A DNA stretch of 64,000 nucleotides from Lathyrus oleraceus (lineage: Eukaryota > Streptophyta > Magnoliopsida > Fabales > Fabaceae), in assembly GCF_024323335.1 (NCBI RefSeq), contig NC_066583.1, forward strand, positions 271,370,916-271,434,915, written 5' to 3'. Numbering within the stretch: position 1 is the first letter of the stretch; each line of letters opens with the position of its first letter. The notes beneath the pieces were generated by a model that saw only the letters and a list, made by a program, of their open reading frames with translations, had not been told where the DNA came from and ran no database searches. The position numbers and the translations under genes were made by a program. This document shows, piece by piece, positions 23,050 to 34,758 of the stretch.

Positions 23050-26000
23050 ATGACTAACCAAGACGATACCCATGACGCGAGTGGATCACGTAACAATGTT
23101 GAAAAAGAAATCAAACGAGGATTGACTGTTATGAAGTCAATCATTCGTGCAAGAGACAAGGGTGAAAAATTCGAAGTACATTGGAGTGTTGAAGACCAAC
23201 TAATTGAGCCTAACGGTTCAATGTTGGCAAGTTACATTGGTTCCCTTGTTCGACAACATATTCCGATTACATGTGATAATTGGAGAAGTCCGGAATTGAA
23301 GGTTGGCAAAGAAAAAATATGGTCTGAGATACAGGTACTTACCATATATTATTATATGTTTTTTTTGTTGACTATTTGTTGACCATATATTGTTATAATA
23401 TTACTTATAATAACACACTCCATTTGTATGTTTTTTAGAGATCCTTTCACATCGATGAAAGCCGGCAAAAATATTGTATTCAATTGGCCGGAAAAAGACT
23501 CCGAGGATTTCGATCCTTTTTGTCCAACAAATTTCTCAAGGATGAGGAAGGAAACTTTGTTGAAGCAGAACGGCCAATGAAGTATGCGGAGATTATTTCA
23601 GTCGAAGAATGGGATAACTTTGTCGCCAAACGAAGAAACGAAAAATTCCATGTAATGTCTATTAATTATGGTATTATACAATTGTTAAGTTACTTGGTTC
23701 TAATATGCCTTAAACTTTTTTATCCAGGAAGTAAGCGACAAAAATCGGAAAAGGGCATCAAAACCCGCGTATCCGTACAAAAAAGGGCGTACGGGATATG
23801 CACGGTTACAACAAAGAATTGTGAGTATATTCAAGTGCTATGAGCTTATACATTGTCACAATATGTTATAATTGATGATCTTATAATCTGATTCAATTTG
23901 TAGCTAGCCGAGGAGAAAAGTGACGCAACATCTCTTCCGGAGCATGTATTGTGGAAGGCTGCTCGGGTTGGGAAGGATGGGGCTGTCGTTGAAGCGGTTC
24001 AAAATGTTTATGACGAATGTGTAAGTATATGAAACATTATTTCTTTAATTATATCGAAAATTTTGTTAGACATATAATTCATTTTTAATCTCCTCTAATA
24101 ATATTTCAGGAGACTTTATCCCAAACCTTACCTTCAACCGAGGTCCAGGATTGCAGGAGCGTACTTAGTCGAGTACTAAATGTTCCTGAGTATTCCGGTC
24201 GTGTGAGGGGTAAGGGTTTTGGTGTGACTCCGTCGTCATTTTATAAAAAACCAAAAACAAAAAATCCTACCAACAAAGAGGTGATGGACACCTTGGCGGA
24301 GTTAAGGGCACAAGTACTCGAACTGCAAAAGGAGAATGCAAGGTATAGAGAGGAAAGGTGCGGTTCCGAGGCAAAAGATACTAGTGACCGAGCTAGTATC
24401 AATTGTCAACCGAAATTTCCCGAGGTAATTATATATGTTATTATGAAATTAAAATAGCACTTTTTTACTTGACACATATACACGTTAACAATAACATTTA
24501 TTATTGGTTTAGGGCATTACACCTTGTCAGCTGTATCTATCGTCACCAACTTATCGCATGGTTGGCAAGGGAAAAGTGCACAACACTTCGGGTGAATTAC
24601 TTCACCATAATCCCCTCCCGGTGGGATATATGAAAGTTTTGGTTGACCTTGTATTAGATACCGACGCGCTTCTACCATTACCTGACGTTGTTTCAGAGAC
24701 AACGTTGATGCGAGATGCAGTCGGATCCTTTGTTGGATGGCCGTCAGATCTAATTTTCCCAGATGCCGAGGTATATATGTTCTAAATGATTATGAATATT
24801 TAGTATTCACATTTCAATTCAGCTACAATTATGATATTTAATCAATCCTTATTACATGGTAATGTTAGACTCCTACAAGACCCACACATAAAGCTGGTAA
24901 AGGGATTTCAAGACGCATCGAGTCGGTTGCATCTCAAAAAGAGGTACAAATATATATACCCATTGAATTATATACGCAACGATTCTGTTGCATCACAAAA
25001 AGTCATGATTTAATTTATATGAATTTTTAGGTTCCCGGTCGAAAGTTGAAAAAAGTTGGTAACGATATTCCAACGACGTCCGGGACAAAATCTCAAATTA
25101 TGATGCGTCTTGAGAAAATGGTGGAAGAGTCCGATATTAAGCACGGCGCCATCCGTAGTGTAGATTTTGATGAAGGTGTTTTCGGATTTGCTCATTCTGA
25201 AATAATTGCAAAGGAGGACATGCAACAACTTTTTGAACACGAAGAATTAGGCATCGCTGTCATTCATACATACATATGGTACTCCGATCAATCTATTATT
25301 TTCTTAGTTTAACAATTTATTTACACATTTCAATGAGTAGTCTAATGTTTATTATGTTTCTATTTAAGGTATATGTATGTAACATTGATGCGGGGAACTG
25401 AATTGTGTAACCGATTCAATTTTATTGCTGCTTCCCGTATCAACACAACGTTTATAACGAAAAATCCAACATCCGTAAAGAATGAACTAGTCGATAGATT
25501 CATGGCAGCCGGCGATAATACTACACCCAGTTTGTATTTTTTACCGTTTAATTCTGGCAACGGGTTAGATTTTCTTTCTAATAATTTCATTCTAATCTAT
25601 GTATATCTTTTACGTAGAAAATTTTCATGCATCTAAATTTTTGTTTTATTTTACAGTGGTCACTGGGTGTTGGTTGCTATGGATCTTTCGAGACTAATGG
25701 TGTATTATCTCGATTCGTTATCGGGTGATTGGAGTAAATATCCGAGTATGAAGAAGACGGTTGACGCGTAAGTGAAATTCCCCTAAATATTCGTGTGTAT
25801 TTGTATATTTAATTATGTCTGTCAGATTGATCTCAATATACGTTTTTATTTTGTTAGGGCAATACTAAAATTTAGATCGAAAAAGAATTACCGTAATAGG
25901 AAGGACATTACCTGGATCAGAGTTCAGGTATATATTAAGTATCTTATTTTTGCTTATAATAGTGTTTATTTTTTTGCTTATAATAGTGTTTGTAAGAAAT

Positions 26001-26319
26001 TAACTATATATATATTGTTTGTTTTTCTGTGTAATGTCCTCAGCAAAACAATTCGGTCGATTGCGGATTTTTTGTATTGAGATTTATGAGAGATATCATT
26101 GCGTTGAACCGTATAGACATCCCAAAAATGGTATGGAATAATAACTTAGGGTTTATTTTAATATTATCGGATATTTCATCTAATTTGTTACTAAATCATG
26201 AATATGTTTTATTCTCTTAATTGTAGTACTTTGAGGAATACAAATCTTACTCAAGAGCTCATTTGGATGAAATGAAGGATGAATTGTGTCAATTCATTGT
26301 TGATCAAAGAATCATATAG
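23050..26319 (+). CDS. CACTA-borne protein: En/Spm-type N-terminus plus Ulp1-like cysteine protease
   Basis: I read 13 exons with GT-AG borders and no stop or frameshift: 23050-23334, 23439-23651, 23728-23820, 23904-24020, 24110-24424, 24513-24770, 24869-24943, 25031-25278, 25369-25533, 25657-25767, 25858-25927, 26044-26130, 26227-26319. This gives 2130 nt, 709 aa. Residues about 60-200 resemble the plant Ptta/En/Spm transposase-associated domain (RQHIPITCDNWR, SVEEWDNFVAKRRN). Residues 292-319 form a coiled coil (LAELRAQVLELQKENARYRE). Residues about 345-425 (LLHHNPLPVGYMKVLVD, AVGSFVGWPSDLI) match a domain common in such proteins (DUF8018-like, from memory). The C-terminus is a Ulp1-type fold with His592 (GHW), Asp609 (YYLDSL), Gln651 and Cys657 (VDCGFF) all present. 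In the family Ulp1 cleaves SUMO-like modifiers; a role in transposition or in escaping silencing is inference. The start ATG follows a splice acceptor; an upstream TTG is not used. Confidence 0.85.
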
Positions 26320-26639
26320 CTAGGTTGTATATTGTTGTACATATATGTATGGAATGTTGTTGTTGTATGCTGTTGTTGTATATATGTTGTATATTGTTGT
26401 TGTACTTTTACTAAATCATGAATATGTTGTTGTATATTGTTGATCAAAGAATCATATATTAATGTTGTATATATGGAGGATTAATGTTGTATATAAATGG
26501 ATTCATGTTGTATATATCAATGGATTAATGGTTATAACATTGGATTAAAGGATGAAATCAATATGAATTTTACACTTTTGCAGCATGCGAACAGGTTACC
26601 AATTAAATATCCACTGTTTTATAAACAATTTTTTTTAAA
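26320..26639 (+). other. 3' flank of the CACTA gene, TTGTTGTATA-rich
   Basis: Immediately after the stop the sequence repeats TTGTTGTA/TATATGTTGTA words up to about 26530. TGTA-rich tracts are typical of plant polyadenylation regions, so this is probably the 3' untranslated region and poly(A) signal. No further gene. Confidence 0.5.
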
Positions 26640-26994
26640 ATAACTAACACTTTAGAGGGCGCTTTCTGTAGGAAGCGCCCTCTAAACACTTTACATTGAC
26701 AACTTTAGAGGGCGCTTTGTCCAGAAAGCGCCCTCTAAACACTTTACATTGACAACTTTAGAGGGCACTTTTTCCAGAAAGCGCCTTCTAAGGTGTCCCT
26801 TTATGGACCACTCTAGAGGGCGTTTTTTTCTGAAAGCGCACTATAATGTGGCCCTTAAAGGGCCACTTTAGACAGTGCTTTCTCCAGGAAAACAAAGCGC
26901 TGTCTTTACCTATGCCAGCGCCACTTTAGAGGGCGCTTAAAAGCGCTGTTATAGGCCAAAATAAGCGTCCTTTTCTCCCTTATTTGGCGTAGTG
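26640..26994. repeat. CACTA right subterminal repeats
   Basis: Repeated CTTTAGAGGGCGCTTT...AAAGCGCCCTCTAAACACTTTACATTGACAA units with a period of about 55 bases at 26649-26760, then degenerate copies to the terminal TTTGGCGTAGTG. Confidence 0.9.
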
Positions 26995-27663
26995 ATATGT
27001 GTTTGTTTGACTGAAGAAAAAACAGTATAACCTTAGTTGTAAGGTATTGCATATTCATTTTAATTATTTTAATGAAACTAATATTTATTAAGGTTATCAT
27101 TAGGTTGGACATTAATCCATTAGCAACACTTTAGAGTTTAGAACCAACTTAAAGAACTTGGCGAAAGGAACCATAATTATATTTAATCCTTAGTTTAATA
27201 TGTGTTTGTTTGACTGAAGAAAAAATAGTATAATGTTAGTTGTAAGGTATGCATATTCGTTTTATTTATTTTAATGAAACTAATATTGATTAAGGTTACC
27301 TTTAGGTTGGGCATCAATCCATTAGCAACACTTTAGAGTTTAGAACAAACTTAAAAAACTTGGTATAAAGGAACCATAATTATATTTAACCCTAAGTTTA
27401 ATATGTGTTTCTTTGATTGAAGAAAAAATGGTTAGTTGTAAGGTATGCATATTCGTTTTATTTATTTTAATGAAACTAATATTAATTAAGGTTACCGTTA
27501 GGTTGGACATCTATCCATTAGCAACACTTTAGAGTTTAGAACCAACTTAAAGAACTTGGCAAAAGGAACCATAATTATATTTAACCCTAAGTTTAATATG
27601 TGTTTGTTTGACTGAAGAAAAAATAGTATACTTTAGTTGTAAGGTATGCATATTCGTTTTATT
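26995..27663. repeat. Tandem repeat array, right part
   Basis: Continuation of the array after the CACTA element. The phrase AAAGAACTTGG (or AAAAAACTTGG) recurs at 27151, 27353 and 27549, spacing 196-202. The last unit stops inside ATTCGTTTTATT, where copia sequence begins. Confidence 0.85.
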
Positions 27664-28206
27664 GTGAAATAAATGGTCATACTTTGTCCTTCTATAATAT
27701 AAGAAAGAATTATGAAGAAAAATACATAGAAATGAATCCCAAAGGGAAACATATCTTACACTAACACTAAAAAACCCTAAATTGTTTGGATACCAAACAT
27801 TAAGACTTGATTTTGTGATGCATGTGTCCTTGAAAGTCTAGAAATCTAACTTATATCACAATAGTGGTTGTTCAAAGTATATGACAGGAGACAAGAAAAA
27901 GTTTTCATCTATAACTCCTATAAATGGAGGTTTCTTGTCTTACGTACGATAATAATAGCAAAGGAAAAATTATTGGTTTTGGTATTATTAGTAAGAGTCT
28001 CGATCCTACCAGTAAAAATGGTATGATTGTTTAATACCTAAAACATAATTTACTAAGCTTTAGTCAATTGTGTGACAAAGGTAATGAAATTGTATTTGAT
28101 TATTCTGAATGTGTGGTCACAAAATATAATAACAAAAAAATTGTTTTTACTAGTTAATGAAGTGGAAAAAGCTTATATTGTTTATCTTAATGATCTACCT
28201 TTGTCA
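27664..28206 (+). pseudogene. SIRE-like copia gag end, protease and pre-integrase segment
   Basis: It starts with a degraded gag zinc knuckle (CEINGHTLSFY). Then the protease region reads NSGCSKYMTGDKKKFSSITP where copia proteases have D-S-G: the catalytic Asp is Asn. It continues with KIIGFGIISKSLDP, LKHNLLSFSQLCDKGNEIVF and KAYIVYLNDLPL, a standard pre-integrase sequence. Several stops and at least one frameshift. The next part of this same polyprotein resumes at 52548; everything between is later insertion. Confidence 0.8.
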
Positions 28207-28532
28207 CTGTGAGAATCGGAGACCAAGCTATTAGGTTAACTTGACTCACAGAACAAAATGTCACCACTGAACTTTAATTTATCCAAGGGGATGGGAAAAG
28301 TTCAAATAACACATAAATATGCAATGAAAAACAGTGCAATAAAGAGATTGAAGGTTCGGGGGTTTGTTATTAAAAAGGAAGGTACTAGCATCCTAACCAT
28401 CTATAGTATCATATAGGAACCTCTTGAGATATTTGTGTTTGGTTATTATTGTTTGCTAAAGATTGGGAAGATGGGAAGAGAAGTGTGTTTTATTGCTTTT
28501 TGATTTGAAAACACATAAAGTATTGTGCCTAC
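28207..28532 (-). repeat. Older Tat-like LTR, fragment 1 (3' end)
   Basis: Minus-strand text contains CTTTTCCCATCCCCTTGGA... with AAATTAAAGTTCAGTGGTGA, matching the 'TTTGGATAAATAAAAGTGC...GGCGAC' end of Tat/Ogre LTRs in a degraded form. It is cut at 28532 by the solo Ogre LTR; the continuation is at 33398. Inferred from motif order. Confidence 0.5.
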
Positions 28533-31500
28533 TGTAGCGGGGTTTTCGTTACCTTTAGGTTTATTGACTAAACCAAAAGTAAACATATAATTCTAGTCGC
28601 CACCGCACTTTTATTTATCCAAAAGAAAGGTTAAAAAGCGAACAAAAACCAAGTAAGAAGTTTTATCAACTCAAAAACTAATAAAAATGTCAGAGATCTA
28701 GGTAAGGGGGTTGGTTCTGAAATGGGAAGGTTTTACGCACCCAAAATATCCTTAGTACTCTAAGGGAACCCTTTTTGCAAATGTGTGTTGTAGGTTGGTA
28801 TTTGTGAAAACATGTGCAAAAGATTGGAGGGATGAGAAAAGAATAAATTATATTTACAAATTTGTTGTTTGAATGGATGAACCCATTGCCTACGTACCAT
28901 CACAAAGGTAGGATCAAAACCTCGTAGTTCGGGGTAGAAATCACAAAGATTGGTGAATTGATTTGATCAAAAGCCTTAAGGTTTTTTGTTATCAAAGGGA
29001 GAAAACTCAACCTAAACCAACAATCCACCATGTGAGGAGAGCTTCAACATACTAGTGAGGGGTTAACCCTATAATAAGTATGGAAGACTTATAATCCAAT
29101 CACTAAGGATAAGGTGAGGTTTACATCAACCACTATGATAACTCAAACCTATGACTAATGTTTACGAAAAGATTTTAACAAAGGTGGCCATTGGAACCAC
29201 AAAAGAAACTTGAAGTGAGTTGTATTTACAAGTTAGACTTATTTACAAAATGAAGTCAAAGTAGGATTAAGATTCATTCATAATGAGTATTGATGAAAAG
29301 ATTTTGAAAAGTCAAAGGCATAAGGCCTAGGTTTCTAGTTGAAACAATGTCAAAGTTTGAAGAAAAGATTTTGGCTTGGGTTAGAATGAGGAGAAGAAGA
29401 GAAGGGCTAGTCCTAAAGCATACAAAGATAAGAGAAGAGATAAAACCCTTGGAGTTCCTTTTCTTGAAATCATAGAGATGATTCAAGATGCTCCTTTCCT
29501 TTGGACTTAGCACACAATCAAGCAATCAAACAAATTTTGATTCAAGCTCCTAGGATCTCCATTTGGCTTGTCTCTCTTAACTTGGCTACTCATGACAATG
29601 GTCCTCCTTACTATCTCAAGATGGAATCCCTATCACACAAGAGCAAACATCAAAAGTTCACAACACAATAAGAGGAATGGACAAAGAATGAGTTTTGGAA
29701 AGAAGTTCTTTAAGTCAACTTTGAAATTTAGCATTCTAAAGGCATGAGGCCTAGTTGCTTTTCAACAAATTTAGCATTCTAAAGGCATGAGGCCTAGTTG
29801 CTCTTGAACTCCTTTAAGCATAGTTATATCCTAATTCTAAGTCCTTTCTCCGTTTTGGATTGGGTTCACACAAACAAACACAAAACCAACACAAGACAAC
29901 AATATATTTATATACAATAATGAGCTCAAATGAGCAAAAAGAAAATGACATAAACATAAAATATATGCTCAAGTGAGCAAAGTGAAAAGTAATATGAATA
30001 AATGATCAAGAAAGTAAATTGCATTAAAGTAAAGTGCAAGAAATTAAATGCTTAAATTAAAGTTAGTAGTTAGTGAAGTTATGTTAGTTTGTCATAAGAC
30101 AATTTAGCGCTAGGTTAAGCAATCGTAAGTGGACTAATGTAGTAGTCACACCTATCTGAGGCCGGTCAATAAAAATATAGGCAAATAAACATAAGTCAGA
30201 GATCATGACTAGTAAGCCAAGCTCCAAAAACTTGCCATGCCAAAAGAAAAGAGGAAGGCCTTGTATGGACTTTAGGTTTTTTACTTGACCAAGAAGCAAC
30301 CTATCTTGGACACAAAGCAACTCACTTGATCATGGATCAAGTTAAGTTTGATTTGAATCAAAGAAGGTTAAGCCTCTCATATGTCAAGACCAACCATAAG
30401 ACATTAACTCATTGGCCAAAAATAAAAGAAAGTGAGATGAAGATGAAATGAATGGAAAGATAATTCAAATGTCAAACACAATTGGTCAAACGTGAATCAA
30501 ATCATCATCAACCAATGGTAAACAGAAGAGAAATGAAGATTAAAAGTCAACAAGTCAAACATATTTTTTTGGTATTTTTGGAATTAAAATAAATGCAAAA
30601 TTAAAATGGAAAAAATATGGCCAAACCTCAAATTCAATTCAAATCAACTTCAACAAGTTCAATTAAATTCTCAGAGGTCTAACATGGTCAAACAAAGTTT
30701 GACAAAATTTTCCAACAATTTTTGAAATCAGAAACTATTTTAAAACAATTAAAAACAATGAAAAATAACACAAATGAATTAAAATCTCAAATAAATCTCA
30801 AATCAATTAAGAAATTGATGAGACTATTTTTCATTGATTTATCATGATCCATATGTGTTAAGAAAATATTTTTGGATTTTTTCAGATATCAAAAAGTATT
30901 TTAAAATGATATAAAACTATTAAAAACCAAATAATTCACAAAAAATATTAAATGAAGTCACAAAAATAATTAAAAATCAAAATATGAAACTAGATTTTTC
31001 AATAAATTTTTTGGCATTGGTCTCATATTTTTGTGACTTCAAATAAAATATTTATGAATTTTTGAAAATAAAAGGAATTAAAAGAAATTAAAACAGAAAT
31101 AAAGAAAATAGGAAAAACCAGCGCGCTTGGATCATTCATTAAATGACGTGGCCATGATCTGAAGGCTCAGAGGCACGGTCATATGATACTCCTTGGTCAA
31201 ACGCGCAACATATGGAATTAAAAAAAGTCATAACAATGGAAAGCTGAGATCAGAACGTTGCATCATGATCTGATGGTCCCAGGGCTTCCACGTGGGGATG
31301 GTGGTGGAAACCACCATCTTCTCTGGCCAACCAACTAATTTCGGCCACCACGCGCAGGATTTCAACTTCAATGAAAATGAACAAGCAAGGTATCAAAATG
31401 AAGTTGGGGTGATGTACATCACCCCTGTAACCATGGATCCTCCTCAATGTTCCTATCTAAAGAGAAACATGAGCTTGAAGTTTATGGTACACAAACTGAA

Positions 31501-33392
31501 ATGGCATGATTTGCAAAATTGAGACCACCACTGGCCTGCCTCATGCTTGAGGACTTCAGAAAACAACAAAACTCAAAGAAATTCACATCATACAGCAAGA
31601 TCTAGATCAAGAAAAATTGAGGTTCTACCTCTAAAATGCAGCTTCAAACAACACGAATTCTCCAAGCTTTTGATCCAATCTTGCTCTGGAAGTGTGATGC
31701 TGATGCAAGGCTAAGGAATTAAGACTTGAAGATCAACTAATGATGTTGAAATTCAAGCTTGAAATTGAAAATGAAAACTGAAATTCCTTTAGGTGAGGGT
31801 GTGGTTTCAATCCAGCAGCGTTTCAGATCTCCTTCAGGTTGATTTTTGAATGAGCATGAGCTTCTATTTATAGTTGAACTTGATGCAATGCTTGCTTTCC
31901 CTCGTGTGCATGAATTTTGGATCCTCCATGCATGGGCCTGTACAGGCGCATGTGAGGCCCAAAAGTGAACGGAAATCCATGTTGAACTCATATGCAAGTG
32001 AATTGGACGTGTGGTTTGAGCTGCATTTGCTTGCACATGAAGTTTCAATGTGAATTGCATAATTGAACCTAAACATTGAGCTCTTCGAAACTCCCACATG
32101 GAAAATCCAAAAATGGTCATGTGAGTAATGGTTGGAAATATCATTGAATAAGGAACAAAAGTAATGTTGGGAAAAAATTCATTTGGAGTTTGGAAATTTA
32201 TGAAAACTGGTTGTGAAGTTTTGGGTACAAAACATGTCTTTGAAAAATTTGCCAAAAACAAGTAACTTCAAGCCCTTATGTTTCAATGATGCAAGCCTCA
32301 AATGGAAAAACCTCCAACATCAAAGTTGTAGATCTTTTCAAGATGATCAATTTGGAGTTACATTTTGAATCATTTGGATTTTTAATGAGAAAGTTATGGG
32401 CACTTGAAGTTGGACTTTTTTCAAATTCAATGACTTAGGTCCAAAGTGACCTATAATGTTTTGTATTATCACATCTGTTTCTTTTAGGATTATGAAATTT
32501 TGTCCAAAATAACATTTGAAGTAGACATATTAAGCTTTCCAATTCATTTGTTCTCACCTCAAAATCATAAGAAAATAAGGAAGTTAGGTCCTTGGGAAGT
32601 TGACCCAAAATTAGGGTTTCAGTCAAAATGACCTATAATGCTTTGAAATGAATGACGACCTTCCAAGTTTCAAATGGATTTTTGATGAACATGAAAGTTG
32701 TTCATATGGCTCTTAATAACATTTTTACTCTTGTGGTCATCTTCATTTGACAAACACATCACAATTTGTGTCTCAGTGGATCTTAGTTTGGTCAGATGAC
32801 TTGACTGGTCAACTTCTCAAGGCCAAACTTCAAATCTTGATGAATGAATGATTGAGGATACTCACATAATCTCATATATGCATAAAATAATGAATTTAAG
32901 AAATTCCCTTGATTGAATTTGATCATAGTTTGAGGTTGCTTCATGAGAAAGGCACAGTCAATACACAGTTGAATTAGGGTTTCCTTGGGAAACAATCCTC
33001 AAGCCCTTTGGGTTATCTTGATCAAATTGGAAAATTGAGATACTTGGGAGACATATATGATGATTAGGAACTTTGTGGACCATTGTCATGCTTGTTTTCA
33101 TTTTCATCTAGCCACTTCATTGAGCTTAAGAGCCTCCTAGGAGCAAGGGATCACATGATCACTTGAGCTTCAAAACAAAAAGAGTTAGTGACATATTTTT
33201 GTGCTTTTAGTTAGTAATCAAAATAAGAAAAGCAATAATATACAATACAAGAATGCTTGGTGGTCTCAAACCAACTCACACAAGTCCCACCCCTAGGGTT
33301 AAGGAGCCACACATGTTATGATCCTTGAGGCAATGCAATGAGCAATGATATGATGCCATGAGGGATCTTAGGGTCAAAATTAGGGTCTTACA
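28533..33392 (-). mobile_element. Solo Ogre LTR, 4860 bp, with perfect CCTAC target duplication
   Basis: On the minus strand it starts TGTAAGACCCTAATTTTGAC (from 33392) and ends CCCCGCTACA (28533). It is flanked by CCTAC on both sides (28528-28532 and 33393-33397). No internal region or second LTR is attached, so it arose by recombination between the two LTRs of a full element. It carries a minus-strand TATA box (31865-31872). It is the same subfamily as 268-5129, including the 43-bp tandem duplication. Confidence 0.93.
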
Positions 33393-33397
33393 CCTAC

Positions 33398-34758
33398 GTA
33401 CCAATGAAAGATCAAAATTTTGTAGTTCGAGTAGAAAAGTTTGAAAACATGTTTGTTGGTTGATTTTTAGGTGAAGAGACAAGTTGTAATCTTATGAAGG
33501 AATGTTCAACTATACCACCACAAACATAGTGAAGATAGATCTTTTCCTCATTGTAAGAGAAAAGCTCCAACTTGGATATACAATCAACAAGTATGTCACA
33601 TACCTCATTTAAATGGAAAAATATCATTTTAATTGTGTTATGGGGATAAAAGAGATATCTCTTCCATAGAAATGACTCATGTCTAAACTCTTTGAAAAGA
33701 GTTTTAAATGGGAAAAGCCAAAGTGGCAAATATTTGAACGAAGGTTTGTATCTTTTAGTCTTATGAAAAGGTTGAGATATTTTAAAGTGTATTTAAGTAT
33801 TTGATTTAAGAAAAGAAGTTTGAAAAGGCCAGTTAACAAGTGTCAAAGGTTTTTAATGAAAGTGGTTTTCAAAGAAGAATCATAAGGTTTTAAACTAGGT
33901 CTAAGATAAAGGGGAGTAAGGCAAGGCAACAACTATATACACACATATGCACATGGATGACAAGAAAGTCAACAAGAAGTCCCTTTCTCTTGGATTAGGC
34001 AATAATAGAATAAGATGAATATGGATACACAAGCAATACATGACATTGAACAATTAGGTCAAGTATAGGAACATGATACACAATATCAATATGACATGAC
34101 CAAACAAGGAGAAACATCAAGGCATAGGACATGGCTTAAGCATAAACAAGATCAATCATGAACCATCAAGCACCAACATGGTACATGCTATCAATACACA
34201 CCATTATCAACCAAGACATGCTCATAACAAGATAACATCAACACATGAACATAAAAAAGAAACAAGAGACGTGGATTCATCATTAATCATTTAAGCATCA
34301 AGCATTCCAAGATTAGGTCAACAAAATATACAAACATTGGACACAAACATGAACAGAACATGGACATTATAATTAATAATACAATCAAACAAAGTGCATC
34401 AATTAATTAATGAAAGATGTTTTAAAATAAAATCAAAGCACTTTTCAAAAATAAATAAATAGAAAACCTAATAAATAAATAAAAGAGTACAAATGGTTTT
34501 AGATTTTTTTTACATGAGAATAATTTACAATAATGAAATAAATTTTTTTTAAGGTTTAAATTATAAATGAGAAAAAATAAATAATGAAACAAGATAATAA
34601 ATATATCTCTAATTTTTTAAACATAAAATAAAAATAATAATAATAGTAATTAAGCAATAATAAATAAATAAAAGGAATAAAAAAACATTAAAAAACAAGG
34701 AAATAAAGAAAAATAGAAAAAATAATGAAAAAGAGTGGTCCAAGGGTGTTAACCCTGG
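33398..34758 (-). repeat. Older Tat-like LTR, fragment 2
   Basis: Continues fragment 1. On the minus strand it reads CGAACTACAAAATTTTGATC...TGGTACGTAGGCAC across the solo-LTR insertion point, the same phrase that occurs in the Ogre LTRs (for example near 39115). The part 34340-34740 is a low-complexity run of AATAAATAAA words. No coding sequence. Interrupted at 34758 by the Ogre element. Confidence 0.55.

Larger units (their letters stand above)
21764..26994 (+). mobile_element. CACTA (En/Spm) DNA transposon, complete ends, 5231 bp
   Basis: Ends are CACTACGCCAAA and its reverse complement TTTGGCGTAGTG. It is flanked by the 3-bp direct repeat ATA (21761-21763 and 26995-26997). The undisturbed sequence TTTAATATGTGTTTG is found in neighbouring array units, which proves the insertion site. 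Both ends carry dense subterminal GAGGGCGCTTTT/AAAGCGCCCTC repeats. Inside is one 13-exon gene for a protein with an En/Spm-associated N-terminal part and a Ulp1-like protease. I find no tnp2/TNPD transposase, so it is probably mobilised in trans. Confidence 0.93.

Noticed and set aside
31737..32261. Minus-strand ORF of 174 codons
   Set aside because: It lies wholly inside the solo Ogre LTR, has no recognisable domain, and the related LTR copies do not keep it open. Chance ORF.
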